Below the pieces are notes generated by a model. That model was not told the origin of the DNA and ran no database searches. It saw nothing but the letters and a program-made list of their open reading frames with translations. Both the position numbers and the translations under genes were made by a program. Shown here one piece after another: positions 1 through 12,188 of a stretch of DNA of 64,000 nt. Position 1 is the stretch's first letter. Every line of letters begins with the position of its first letter. The stretch comes from Thozetella sp. PMI_491. Taxonomy: Eukaryota; Ascomycota; Sordariomycetes; Chaetosphaeriales; Chaetosphaeriaceae. The stretch is taken from the NCBI GenBank assembly GCA_021432635.1, contig MU270050.1:558001-622000 (forward strand). Reading direction: 5' to 3'.

Positions 1-3000
1 GATCGATTGTTTTTTTAACCCAAAACCTCCATCCAATAATAATAGATCCTTCTTAACAGCAATATCAGCAGCCACACTAACCTGTATCTGTCACGCGTCG
101 ATGGAAGCGATGGGCAAGGCCACCTTGAACCAGTCAATTATGGCTATCACAGGTTGATGAGAAAAGAAAGCAGAGAGAAGCTAGGGCTGGCGGGCTGGGC
201 AGCTATTTACAGAGAGGCGGCAGTCCAACTCTACAGCCCTCGGCTACACCTCATTATGTTGGCGAATGGGGCAGTGCCGGCGCACGGACCACGACAGTAT
301 CCATAGAACTAAAGTTCCACGGCGTTGCTGCCTCGCACACTAGCGGTTCAGCCATAAAGTTAAGTCGTTTGGCTAATCACATGATCTTGACCCTAGCTAT
401 GCCAGTAAGCTTGAAAATTTAGCAATTCTGGCACCGCGACCATAGATTTTGTCGGTGAAACCTTATTGCTACAGCTCTGACTTTCAGGTCTGCTCGAAGC
501 CTGTCAAGTCATCTCCCTCTGCATTCGTCTTGTCTAGCAGGCTTGTGTTTTTGGCTCCGAAATGGCTGTGCACGGTCGATGGAAACAAAGGATAAAGAGC
601 AGACACTGGATCTCGTGTGTTAGCAACTGGGGCCTCTCCTCTTACATCTAGTACAATATCTTACAAGTCTGCATTTCGTTCATATCCCAATTATACTCAT
701 CACGAGACGGCATTATGTTTTCTACCACCGCGAATCCAGCTGCCAGATGTCTCGAAGACTTCCATCGCTGCCACGCCAACCATGGAGCAGGAGGTCAAGC
801 GCAAGAGGAACGTGGAGCTTGAAGTACGGCAATAGACCATTGCGTTTCTCCTCACTATGTTGTGCAATGCCTTGCCCCCAAAGCGGCAGACACCCTCACC
901 CAACGAGAGTTTTGCCTCTTTATGCCTTTTTGGAATGTCCGAAAGCCGGTTGGAGCCAAGATCAAATACTTATACATGATATGCTAGAAGAGAGACTTGA
1001 TCCCTTCTACTCAGGAGAGGGACAAATTTCCAGCGAAATCGTGATATGCTTGCTTTACCAAGTGGTCCTGGGGATGCCAATTTGGGGATTATTTTATATT
1101 GATAGAGTAAGGATGAGACGATTAGAGGCCTCTGGAACGAGAATAGTGTAACGACTAGTCTGCTTAACCTAGAAGGAATAAATACTAGCTTTACTTTTAG
1201 ATATGACTAGTATTTGTAGGGGTGACAAGGTATTTTTAGGCAAACCTGGCTGTTTTATAAGTAAATGGAGATGCAGAGTGAAAGCCTTTTATGACAGGCT
1301 TTCTACTGATCTTTTAGATATCCTGCATCTGCCTTTTATTTTCTCTGGTTCCTGCTAAGCCTAAGATAATATTTAAAGATACCTCCTAGTTAAAGCCTAA
1401 TATATTATAATTCCACTATATTTTTCAGTAGGAGTGTTAAGGTCTAACCTTAACTTCTGGTCTAATGTTTTATGCTGTAGCTTTTTTTATATCTATTACT
1501 AAATATCTGGATTATTTATGCCTATAGAAGCTAGGTAATATATAGCAGTTTAGATAGATAGAGGTCTAAATTTTATCCTATAACTTCTGGGAAGGTAGTA
1601 TGATCTAGATGTATTTATTTGCGAATGTGCCTCGTGTAATTAGCATCACAGGAAGAATATACCTCTCTAAAAGATGTGGGCTTATCTGAAAAGGGAGAAG
1701 ACAGAAGGAAGCCTTTTGCAGATTGAAGAATATAGACTGGTATTTATCAATTGGGTGAGCAGGTCTTTGTGGCGTGATCCACAGCTTTTGCTTTCCAAGG
1801 GAGAGTCGCTCGCCACGGCAGTTGCAGAACCGATTCGCTAAAAGATGAGAAATGCGCGAGTAAGATATCACCAAAAAGCCTTAATTACAACACTCCAATC
1901 ACTTGACTTACTCCTTACCAATCAACACAGCAAACTTTATCCGCAGTACGATCTTATAGTAACCAGCCAACCACAGCCATCCACAATAGATTTTTGAAGA
2001 GAAACAAGAGAACTGAGACTCGCAAGAACACCCTTCAACCGTTTAGAAAATGTGAGTTGATTGCGTGCTAAGAAATTAATAGTCTACTGAAAATGATCCT
2101 AGGTTTGGAAAATCTTAGCAAACTACACGAGCCGGCCCTTGGTGGTAAGTTTGACGGATACTCGTTTCCTTGGCGAGGTGGGACTGACATGACGATTTCT
2201 CTTTTTAACTAGGCAAGTTACAAACGGTTCAAGAAGCGTCGAATTTTCCAAAAGACAAAATGAGATGGAGAGATGCGATACTCAGGAGGAGACTTTTACA
2301 AGGGTCGCTATTCCACCCCAACCAGAGCTAAGAAGGCGCACGAAAGGTTCGTTTTCGGCAGCTCAAGGCTTGCGTACCAGAAGAAGCAAATCATCATACC
2401 GTTTCCATACTATATTGCCTTACCCCAGAAGGCGCACAAACCAATTTTCACTGCATTTACTACAGCATACTGGCCAGCCCTGCCCATCGTCTCAGCATCA
2501 AAACAACATATAAGACTTTGGCGGGGAATGTGGAGAAAATAAAGTGGTTGCGGTTGCATGGAAAGGATGCGAAAAGAAAGCTATGCTCTTCTTTGAATTC
2601 CTGGAGGATAAGCATTTGTCATGGGAAGAAAAGCAGAGACAAGAGTTTCTATCTTCGAGCATATGTTGACCCTTAGAACCTCAGCTGCTTCACCTGTCGA
2701 AGGGTGTTTCCCAACATAGAATTACAAATATCGTGGCTCAAGATCAAGACAACGCCCCAGAAATTCCACCATCCTTCAACTTCTATATCTTTCTTCCTAC
2801 TAGTATGTGCTCCTTTCAGCAGGACGTTGCCAGCCGGGAAGTTCACCATCGCTGTAATCAAGATTGACGTATTGTTGGGCACATATATTCTAGAATTCTT
2901 GACTGAGAAATTTAAGGTTTAGTAAAAATAATAGAAGAGAACTCCAAAGGAATTTGAAGATTCAACTAGCCCACCTACGCCCGTCTATATCCATCACTTC

Positions 3001-4056
3001 AGGCCAAATATCGAATCCGGGCAGTACCGTGTGTTTTTCTTTCTGCCCCTGTTCTAGCTAGGGCAGGGGACACAAGATTGATCTCATGAATCCTTTGTTC
3101 CATGTACAAATAGTGGTAGAGCTGGGTCTTCGTTACGAAGGGACATCATCATAAATGACGTATCACTTACACCAGGAAGGCGGCTGCGTTCTTTACATTC
3201 TCTAGACCAACCGACAAAATACACTCGTTTACTTCTATTATGGGTATCGGCCTCGTCTATGGCAATATTTAAGTAGATTATTGAGATTATCGATAGGTAG
3301 AAAATGTTCAAGTAGAACCTATTCTGATTGGACATAGTAATTCATTGTGCTTTAAAAAATATACGATTGAACAGGTAATTTTATATAGGTAGTAAAGTAG
3401 TTTTATTAAGAGTAACCTAGTATTCCTCCGCATCCTCATGCAGTAAGCATGATCAAGATATCAGTCTCTATAGAGTGGAACACTGCTCCCGTAGCTATTA
3501 GTGCGCTCTTGCTGTCGCTCTCTCTTCCTACGACGCATCATGGAGACAGCTTGTGACCGGCTGAGTCATCCAAATGATTGCGACAAGATTCGATTTGGCG
3601 AAACTTGGCAAGGCTCCCGCAAATCTAGGCCTTTTCAATGTCCCTGCTAATTTCCATCCTCGATATGGCTGAAACCTTACCGAAGCCACGAAACTATATA
3701 GGACCATGGCGCTGGAATTTGGCGGCGGAGGGACCCGGCGAGCCGCAATGAGCTTAGCTCTATTTTTTGACAAGGTCTAGAGCGCGCTAGACACACGGAG
3801 CTGGAGCATAAGGGCTTAGTCTATAAGAGGCATTTCTTTGTCTCCCGTGGGCCATATACGCTAACGTAGGTACGGTACCTAGTGGTGGCGGTTCATACTT
3901 TTACTTTGACGGGTGACGTGGTGTTGACGTTCGGGGCATGCTCTAGGCCCCTTCCTGTCGCTTTCCGCTCAAATTGACTATTTCCCCGCGCTGAAGCTTG
4001 AAATCCAGAGGTTGATCTTCTCCCGGTAACAATGCTTATCTTTCATCGTCGACGAA
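1..4056. other. Gene-poor left flank with AT-rich patches
   Basis: No convincing gene was found in about 4 kb. The open frames present are short (up to 134 codons at 747-1151), lack recognisable domains and do not join through plausible introns. Two stretches, about 1150-1640 and 3280-3430, are clearly rich in A+T and in TA dinucleotides and full of stop codons in every frame, as expected of old repeats mutated by RIP. A short plus-strand region at 2090-2700 has several splice-like signals but gave no recognisable protein. A palindromic TAGGTAC/GGTACCTAG element lies at 3867-3882, about 180 bp upstream of the next gene. Confidence 0.5.
3867..3882. promoter_or_regulatory. Palindromic GGTACC/CCTAGG-type element upstream of rhodopsin-domain gene
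   Basis: The sequence TAGGTACGGTACCTAG lies about 175-190 bp before the start codon at 4057. Closely related palindromes occur 150-210 bp upstream of three genes in the RiPP cluster. This looks like a general promoter element, not a cluster-specific one. Function is inferred only from position and symmetry. Confidence 0.3.
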
Positions 4057-5632
4057 TTGCCGACCCATGACAGCATGCAATCATCGCAGGACGATATTGT
4101 CGGCGCGTGGCCTCCTCCGGATGGCGTGGTCCCCAATTTCACGAACCCCGAATCTATCGCCATCCATTTGATACTGGCAGCCGTTATCTGCCCGCTCCTG
4201 ACTGCCCTGTTCGTGGGCCTGCGGCTCTTTACATCGTATTTCATCCTGAAGACTTGGCACGCTGATGACAGTGAGTATTCATCGGCCAAGCTCGGTGGAA
4301 ACCTGGAGTTTACCGCTGACAGATTCTTGCAGTCCTCATTGTATCTGCGCTAGTGAGTCTCGTGGTCTGTCACTGGCCCGGGGTGGCTCTCGACAAAACC
4401 CGCATCTGACACACTGCTGTAGGCTTTTGCTATTGCCAACTCCGTATTGAGTATTATTCGTGAGTTGTATCACCACTGTGCCTTGACCGGGTTTTCTATT
4501 TTGCATGATCTGACCCAAAATCCGAAGAGACGAAATATGGCGCCGGAGTGCATATATGGGATGTCCCGATGGAGAGCTACCAGATGTTCAACCGAGTCAG
4601 TACTAGTTGTCCAAAACGTGATGCCAGCACTGATGAAAAAGGGTCGCCTGCGCAGCTCGGTATCGTCGGTTCCATAACCTATAATCTCAGCACTCTTTTC
4701 ATCAAAGCCTCGATACTCACCATGTATCTGCGATTCTCGATTGCTCGGGCTCTTCGCATCGCCATATACTTGACAATGTTTGTTGCCGTGGGCTACTCGT
4801 TGGCCGGTGGCTTTGGCTTCCTATATCTATGCCATCCGATCCCAAAGCTCTGGGATTTCAGCATTCCCGGTTCATGCGGGGACTTTGGCGTGTGGTATCT
4901 TAGCTGCGCTGCCTTGAACGTTGCCACTGATGCTTTAATCCTCCTATTACCCATCTGGATCCTTTGGCCGATGCGCGTTCGATTTGCCCAGAGACTCGCC
5001 GTTTTAGGCGTGCTCATGGCAGGTGGCTTGTAAGTCTTGGCTTTCCCCCTATATATAACATTCCATTCTATCCTTCGCTTCCCCGCATTTCGACCTTTTA
5101 GCTTCCACAGTGCTGTTCCAACCCTAACGGGAGCACAGCGTTTTAGGCGTTAGCGCCTTACGGCTCAGCATGATGCTAGAAGGACTCGGCAGCATGGACG
5201 CTACCTGGGTTTATCTTCCCAATCTAGTGTGGTGGTAAGCTTCTCTCAAACTCTTTTATTAGATTCTTAATCTGACCCCTGAGTTTCAGTCTCGTGGAAA
5301 TATACACGGGAATCGCGTGTGCCTGTCTTCCTTCTTTCAAGCCATTCCTGAATCAGGTATTCCCACGCATATGTAGTCGACTGCAGCTCGGCCACCAAGA
5401 ACTAGATATAAGCCGGGCAATTGACAATGCTTGGGGTCAATCCGGAACGCCGTCCGGTCCCAATTCTCCCAATGTTATCGCCAAGTTCGGGAATCTACGT
5501 CGAGGAAAGTTATTACATAAGCGGGATGGCAGTAAATCCTCAGTTTATTCGTCTTCGAAGAACGCTCCAACTAGTTTACACGGATCTGTTCCGCCTGACG
5601 TCGAAAAAAGTCCGCTCCGGTCAACCGGATAG
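4057..5632 (+). CDS. SAT4/PTH11-type rhodopsin-domain integral membrane protein
   Basis: Seven exons (about 4057-4270, 4333-4352, 4423-4459, 4528-4595, 4656-5029, 5154-5234, 5290-5632) join in frame to about 378 residues. The N-terminus is followed by hydrophobic helices. Typical family landmarks are the GAGVHIWDV stretch (codons near 4541), the YNLSTLFIKASIL helix, the Cys-containing loop around LYLCHPIPKLWDF, and the final EIYTGIACACLPSFKPF helix, after which comes a polar cytosolic tail. The family is fungal and includes PTH11-like receptor candidates, but most members have no known ligand. The third intron uses an AAG acceptor. The start at 4057 could equally be the ATG at 4075. Seen: helices and family motifs. 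Inferred: plasma-membrane sensor or receptor-like role. Confidence 0.85.
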
Positions 5633-7036
5633 CCTGGATAGCCGCATCTATTCTCGAATGGTTCATAATTATTAAACAACTCTATCTGATCATCATCATT
5701 CATTCACGTCAATAAGTACACCATCAGGGCACATATCATTGAGGCGGCGAATGGGGATTGTCTTCCAGGGGGGCATACATAAACGGTTGATAGGCCTCTG
5801 AAACTAATCCATCGAGGGCCCACTTAGTTTTGTAGGGCCCTGACCTGTGTTTAAAAGGCCTAGATGGAAGCGAGCATGGAGAAAGAAAAGTACAGCTGAT
5901 TTTGAAGCCTTCAGTGTCCCTCAATGGGCACACCACTCTGTCTTCGCTTTTCGTTCGCTTCCGTTAACAATGTGGGGTGCCTCTACAACGATCAGGCCGA
6001 GGCGATGTATCGGTGGGCACTGAAAGACAAGGAGAAAGCTCTCGGCACGCTTCCCAAATCTCGAGCGATCCTTGTGATCCGTGTCCGCGTCCGCGGTAAG
6101 AGTGCAGTGGCCTGACGCTGGCTACTTCAAAACAATCGAGACCAGCTTATCGCCAACATTGACCTCGTCATCACTATGGCATGCCCACCGCACCCGATCG
6201 ACGACTATCGTAATTGTATTAGTCTCTTATATCTCAATGCCGTTTCAAGAAACAAAATAAAGTGCAAAGCTCCACAAGTATCTTTGATCTTCGGCCATCT
6301 TGATTAAGCTTTAGGGAGGTTATCTAGGGTGAGGGGGTTAACCTCTGGCTGCGGAGCTCTTAACAAAGGGGACCTCCTTACCCTGCTTGCCACCATTCCC
6401 ACAAGAGCCGTTAGCAGGTCGACAAACCTCTGGCCACTCTCAGTTTCCTCTTAAGGCCCCAGTTATATAGTTTTACCTCTGTTCCTTCTTTTCTCCTCAT
6501 ATTTACTGTATTCGTTAAGTTGGGAAGAGCTGGTCAAATAAACTCCCCAAACCCTTAAGCTATATATATTAAAATATCTAGCCTCTATGGCTTAAGACAA
6601 AAAGGTAGCTAATAAAACTCTTCTATCCAAAGGTCTTGCAATACACTGAGGCTAGTAGAGGTGAAAATACTTGAAGTAGTATTTAGAAAGTTACGTTGAT
6701 ATGACATCCTGCGTATCACGAGGGCGACTGGCCCCGACCCCACAGCGAGTGTGCCCCGAAGCGAGGCCTAGTCCCGTGCGCTTTACGGGCTGGTGTTAGA
6801 GACCTGTGAGGAAGCCTCTCCAGTCGCGAGTCGGGACACGCCCTCGAAGTTGCACAACGTCGCCCCGTCACTACAGAATGGGACCAGGGAAGGAACTCCT
6901 GAAGATATCCATGGTCCATCGACATTAATGGCGCCCGATAAGCTCTAGCAGCCGGACGAGGCTCCAGTGATACGATCAATCTAGCCTGGTTGGTAGAACG
7001 AGGAACAACCAGATCCCGGCGTCAAAACTCGGACAA
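5633..7036. other. Intergenic, no gene seen
   Basis: Only short, unrelated open frames are present (for example 5924-6115). A moderately AT-rich stretch with many stops lies around 6460-6680. The plus-strand frames near 6716-6979 are antisense noise next to the decayed sulfatase. Confidence 0.5.
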
Positions 7037-8013
7037 TCAGCCAAGACCAGCTAGTGGCCAAGTTAAAGGGGATTTACGGCTCACTTGTTGTGGTTGAGCA
7101 GAAATGAATCGGAGTCCAGAGCGGGCGCCAATGCTGCTTTTGGTGAAGCTGAGCTCTTCTCTCGCATTGATACTCCTGCCAAGCTCGAGAAGGTCGGAGT
7201 CGATGTTGGCTGATTTGAAATCCGTTATCAGAGCTGAAAAATATATATGGTGTTGTCCAGCAGGGACTTGGAGTAGCCGTTTCCAAGTCGGTGGAATAGT
7301 GTACTGATATTCTCGTCCACAGCTTGCAGACATCAAAGCCCATTGCGATACCAGAGATCATTGTATGCGATGCCTGTATCATTGAGCTGTGGTAGTGCTT
7401 TCACCCAGCTCGCGCCGGAAGGCCGTTGTGACATTTAGCAACCCGCGTTTTGCTCTTCTCGCTGAGCGCAAGTTACTTACTGTGTCGGGATTGAAGTTTT
7501 CATTTCGGAGTACAACCAAGTCATTGAAGAGGTTAAGATGCCTGGGAGCTGGAATTGGCATTGATCCTCCTGGTCCGCTATTTGCATGAGGCGCGATCGG
7601 CGCAATGGTGAGAAAAAAAGGCGATCCTGCCGAGACGGTATCGTCAAGAAACCCGAAATATTTTAAAAATATAAGATTAATTGAATAGCTCCTGTTGTAG
7701 ATGATAGGTATGCCCCGGTGGCGCAAAGAACCAGGCAACCAGTACTGATAAGTATAGGGATCCAGGAGGAATCCGGAGCCATTCCATCCATTTACATAAG
7801 GTGCGTTGTGATTCTCGGTTGTATGGGAATTGAACAGCTTCCCGACATAATAGGTATTGTAACCAACTGACTGGAGCCAGAAAGGCAAGTAATCGTCATT
7901 AAAACCCTGGTCCAAAAACTTGGGGTACCTGCTGTAAGGGAGGGTTAGATCTGTTATGTGGGTGTTGTGAACCAGTCTTCCGGTCTAGATAACTGCTTTA
8001 GCTGGACAATACA
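7037..8013 (-). pseudogene. Decayed arylsulfatase fragment
   Basis: Read on the minus strand, pieces of a fungal arylsulfatase appear in order. They are a sulfatase-signature region with TGRLVHNTHITD near 7960-8010, the DQGFNDDYLPFWLQSVGYNTYYVGK stretch from about 7925, a GWNGSGFLLDPYTYQY block, FFLTIAPIAPHAN near 7600, an intron-like break near 7480, and the SSDNGFQISQHRLRP block near 7200. The copy is broken. The catalytic C-x-P-x-R type motif reads CPAK and is followed by an in-frame TAG, another stop (TGA) falls after YRNGL, and the frame shifts after HRLRP. There is no start codon, and an (AG)16 microsatellite sits where the N-terminal part should be. It was once a secreted or vacuolar sulfate-ester hydrolase and is now almost certainly non-functional. 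Confidence 0.82.
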
Positions 8014-8059
8014 AGTCTATCGGGCAAATCGATAGCGTTATCCTATAACACAGATGATC

Positions 8060-8064
<5 letters not shown>

Positions 8065-8096
<32 letters not shown>
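8065..8096. repeat. (AG)16 dinucleotide microsatellite
   Basis: Thirty-two bases of uninterrupted AG sit immediately upstream (in gene orientation) of the decayed arylsulfatase, where its 5' end would have been. Confidence 0.97.
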
Positions 8097-8101
<5 letters not shown>

Positions 8102-9625
8102 AACACAAATTTGGAATTGCACCTACCTCTTCGGGTTGGCAACTTAGTCCGCATTACCAACGTGTTTCCGCATAGCTTGAATTGTGTCCCCTTCGCATTG
8201 CATTTGCTCAAAAATCTACACTGGTAGGAACAACGAATCGCGAAGGCACATGTGAGCCGTATAAGCTACTATGAAACATGCGGGGTTTCTAAGTAGAGGG
8301 GTGGTGGGATAGTCTATTTTAGAAGGTCTAATGAGAAGCTCGCATTTGCCGCGTTCTGCACCAGAACGGCAGCCTAGATAGTGGCTTCTTGGCAAGTCGG
8401 ACGGGGCCTAGGCAGGAAACAAGCATAACACTTGGATCACAGTGACAAAAGCAAGCATCACAACGATTTACCAAGTTCCCAACCTGCGATAGCCTGTGCG
8501 AAGTGCTATTTGCCAGCATCTTACATAGCAGCCGACATGCTGAACCAAAACTCCAAAGTGATGGGTCTGCCAGCTAAGCCGTTGCCATGGCGGACATGGT
8601 GACGCCTCCTTTGCCGCTATCCCGGCTATCCCGGGCCTTACCTATGCAGGTAACCTCCCCCAATTGGGAGCAGGAAAGGGTCTGGCCGAGACGGAATGCG
8701 TCAGCTGAGCCAGCGCGGGGGCCATGCAGTGGTAACCAAAGTACCTCCTGCCTACCCTAATGGTTGTGGCGGGGTGCAGCTGGACTGCTACTCTGCGCTA
8801 GCTTGGGAAGGCAGCCAACTGTTTTTGGAGATTCCAGCCACTTGAAGCCAAAACAATCAGCTATTCCTTCTGTCCTATTCCCACGACCGCGAGACTTCAA
8901 ATACTGCCAGGGGCTAATCTCCCGTGGTCAGCAGTGGCGTGCTGGATTCTGCGCAGGCCGTGTAACCATTAATCTCCGCACGGGTGGATATACAAAATTA
9001 TGCTCGCCCCTGCCCTTTCATGTGCCATTCGATAATTAGATAAGCTGAGAGAGGGGCAAACGGCTCTCGCCCTGACGAGAAGCAGCAAGCGATCGGTTTC
9101 CCGGTTGGTTTCTAGCGGCAGCTGCAATGCGAAGAGCTAAAGGGAATAAACCAGGGGCGTATTGGTCCGAGGCCGTGGTCCGAGGCCAGGAGATCTTCCA
9201 GCCTCTTGCTTCTTTCTCCCTCGCGCGGCGGAGCAGAACCGACGGGCGGCTCGGTCGAGCTTGGCCTTTGACCTTCCTAGTTCCTGAGAGGCGCCAGCCA
9301 AGCTATCCCGATCAGGAAAGTGTGCGATGCTACGCTGCAGCCATGGGCACACGCCCGCCCAATGCTTATCTGTTGGGCCCCTGCCCGATTTGCTATACCC
9401 CTGGCCCATCGCTAGGTGGCGGCCCCATTCGTATCCTGCTATCCAAGTAGGTTGCAAGCAGGTCGCACGGCCACCTGGGGTTGCATCGCGTCATACGCCA
9501 CAACCAAGACCATATTTATACCTGCCGTTCTCGCGCGTCGACGACGATGGGGAGCTCCCTTCCTGCTCCCATCCCTCCCCGCCCCCACCTGGTGCTGAGC
9601 TTGGATAGACTCGCTGTCCTTCAAG
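8097..9625. other. Intergenic / promoter region of the sedolisin gene
   Basis: No supportable gene. The open frames at 8764-9039, 9127-9450 and 9137-9457 have no domain signature. A TATA-like stretch (catatttatac) near 9508-9519 lies about 110 bp before the sedolisin start codon. Confidence 0.45.
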
Positions 9626-12188
9626 ATGCTTCTTCGTTGCGTTCTTGCCGCCGTCGCCGGCGGCCTGGCCCTCGAGGTCGCTGCCAGCCCTCTGGCCCGC
9701 GACTCCATCCAGACCACCAAGCGCGAGGTGCCGTCCACCCATGCGCTCCACGAGCGCCACGTCCCTCGCCTGACGCGCCGCTGGAGCAAGCGGTCGAAGC
9801 TGCCCGCCACCACCAAGATGCCCATGCGCATTGGCCTCAAGCAGTTTAACATGGAGGCCGGCCATGACCGGCTCATGGAGATCTCGGACAACAGCTCGCC
9901 CAATTACGGGAAGCACATGACCCCCGAGGAGGTGATTGAATTCTTCGCGCCTCCCGAGGAGACCGTCAGCGTCGTCATCGACTGGATCGTCGCTAGTGGT
10001 ATCTCGCGGGACCGCATTGGCCACTCGACCAACAAGCAGGTAGGCAGAATAGAGCTCTCCTCCCGGCTTGTCCTTTGTAGAAATGTGCTCACGCCATTGG
10101 CCCTGCTCTCTAGTGGATTCAATTTGATGCTACCGTTGAGGAAGTCGATGAGCTGCTCATTGCCGACTATTACGTCTGGGAGCACGATGACGGGCACCAG
10201 GACGTCTCGACCGAGGCGTACCACGTCCCCTCCCACATCGTGGAGCACATCGACTACATCACGCCCGGGACCAGGCTCCGGCCCACCAAGAAGAGGAGCC
10301 CCGTGGACAAGCGTAACATCCATGACCACGCCAAGGCGACCACCAAGGACGGGGACCTCGAGAAGCGCAACATTCACGACCACGCCAAGACGACCGTGGC
10401 GGGCTCCCTCGCCCGTCAGCCGAACCCATTCGTCATCAACTCGACCTCGTGCGCGACATTCATCGTTGCTGACTGTCTGAGGCGTAAGTTGCCCCGCTCC
10501 TATCACCCGGCCCTATTTTAACGCCGTTTGGCACTGCCTTAGACCAGTACGGTATCCCCAACAACACCCTGTCGGCGGCCGGCAACGAGTTGGGAGTCTT
10601 TGAAAGTCTCGACGACCACTACAGCAAGCACGATCTGGACGTCTTCTTCAGCACCCTGTACCCGTGAGTCAGACCGGCCTCCTGGAAAGCGACGGCTGCC
10701 CTTTGAATTGGCCATTTCTGACTTGCGAGCCACTGCCTAGCTACATTCCCAATGGAACGTACCCCATTGACCATAACATTGACGGTGCCGTTGGCGCGTT
10801 CGAGGATCCGTCCGAGATCCCCATCGCTGCCGTGGGAATCGAGTCCTCGCTCGACTTTGATTCTGCCTGGCCGCTTATCTGGCCGCAGAAGACCATTCTG
10901 TTCCAGACAGACGACGAGTACTACGAGTCCACCGGTGACTTCAATGGCTTCTGGAACAGTAAGCAAGCATCCAACAGCTTTTCCCCCAGGAATTCCAACT
11001 AACACGCTTCATCAGCCTTCCTCGACGCTCTGGACGGCAGCTACTGCACGTACACTGCCTTCAACATGACGGGCAACTGCGTGACGCCCGACTGTGTGGA
11101 CCCAGTCTACCCCGACCCGCACGAGGGCGGCTACAAGGGCGCGCTGTGAGTACTCGATCTTTTGGCCCAGAAGCGTCAGGCACGGTCCAGCTTCGAAACT
11201 TAGTCACTAATGCGAGGGTGATAAAATCAGGCAATGCGGCGTCTACAAGCCAACCAACGTCATTTCAGTGTCGTACGGCGCCTGGGACTACCCGGACAAC
11301 TACATCAAGCGCCAGTGCAACGAGCTCATGAAGCTCGGCCTGCAGGGCACCACCATTGTCGCGTCTTCGGGCGATTCTGGTGTCGGAGACGACCAGTACT
11401 GCGGCGACGGCCCCGATGGCCTCATCTTCTACACCACCATGATGAGCGAGTGCCCCTACGTGCTGTCCGTCGGCTCCACCGAGCTGAACCGGCCGGCCGG
11501 CGCGACCAACCCCCCGCCCCCGTTCGAGACGCTCACCGAGATCGCCACCACGCGCTTCGCATCGGGCGGCGGCTTCTCCAACGTCTTTGGCGTGCCCTCG
11601 TGGCAGAAGGCGGCTATCGACACCTACTTCAGCCAGGTCAACCTCCCATTCAAGCCCTTTCACCACTTCATCGTCGATAACAACTTCTCGTCTGTCACGG
11701 GCGGCCGTTTCCATCACGGTGGCCGTGCCTACCCCGATATCGCTGCTGTCGGCGACCGACAGGTTGTCTACGGGGGCGGTCTGTGGCGTACCGTGGGCGG
11801 CACCTCGCTTTCGGCGCCGGTTGTTGCGGCCATGGTCACGCTAGTGAACGAGGCTCGTATCGCAGCCGGCAAGGGGCCGGTGGGCTATTTCACCAACATT
11901 CTGGTATGTCAATCATCTTGTGTCGGCTACTCCGGAGATCTTGCACGTGGTTGCTAACAGCGGAATGTGTAGTACTCTCATCCTGAGGTGTTTACCGATG
12001 TTACCGTCGGCAGCAACCCCGGCTGCAACTCTACCGGCTTCGTTGCTGCCAAGGGCTGGGATCCCGTCTCGGGCTGGGGGTAAGTTGATTCCTTGACGCT
12101 GGAGGCGATCGTCGTTTGAATCGTGACTAATGGCGTTTCTAGCTCTCCCATTTATCCCAAGTTCTCGGAGCTTCTGATTGGTCTATAA
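9626..12188 (+). CDS. Secreted sedolisin-family (S53) serine-carboxyl protease
   Basis: Eight exons (about 9626-10039, 10114-10483, 10543-10663, 10741-10958, 11016-11145, 11231-11903, 11973-12079, 12143-12188) join in frame to about 692 residues. A signal peptide (LLRCVLAAVAGGLALEVAA) is followed by a pro-kumamolisin activation domain with the usual SPNYGKHMTPEEV motif, then the catalytic domain. Catalytic features seen are an ESSLDFDSAW segment (Glu/Asp pair), SSGDSGVGDD (oxyanion-hole Asp) and VGGTSLSAPVVAA (nucleophile Ser), and a C-terminal DPVSGWG as in the calcium site of the family. Members are acid-active extracellular endo- or tripeptidyl peptidases used in nutrition or host-protein degradation. 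Unusual: the pro-region linker holds several Lys-Arg sites and a duplicated NIHDHAK heptapeptide. Subfamily (aorsin-like endo- versus tripeptidyl-) is not settled from sequence alone. Confidence 0.93.
10290..10395 (+). repeat. KR-flanked NIHDHAK duplication in sedolisin pro-region
   Basis: Within exon 2 of the protease, the heptapeptide NIHDHAK occurs twice, each copy directly after a Lys-Arg pair (DKR and EKR) and just after a KKR. This is the expected position of the activation linker between prodomain and catalytic domain, so the dibasic pairs are likely processing sites. The reason for the repeat is unknown. Confidence 0.8.

Noticed and set aside
2090-2700. A possible multi-exon gene with an ENLSKLHEPA stretch
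   Set aside because: The phrase recalls a myosin-head start, but no further motor motifs follow and the frames end quickly, so I see no supportable gene.
5030-5153. Two short introns instead of one in the rhodopsin-domain gene
   Set aside because: Alternative acceptors (…CAG at 5138 and …TAG at 5146) put stops in frame; only the TAG at 5151-5153 keeps the F-A-L-R-L helix.
9491-10506. Minus-strand frames of 177 and 200 codons over the sedolisin
   Set aside because: Antisense shadows of GC-rich protease exons; no domain signature.
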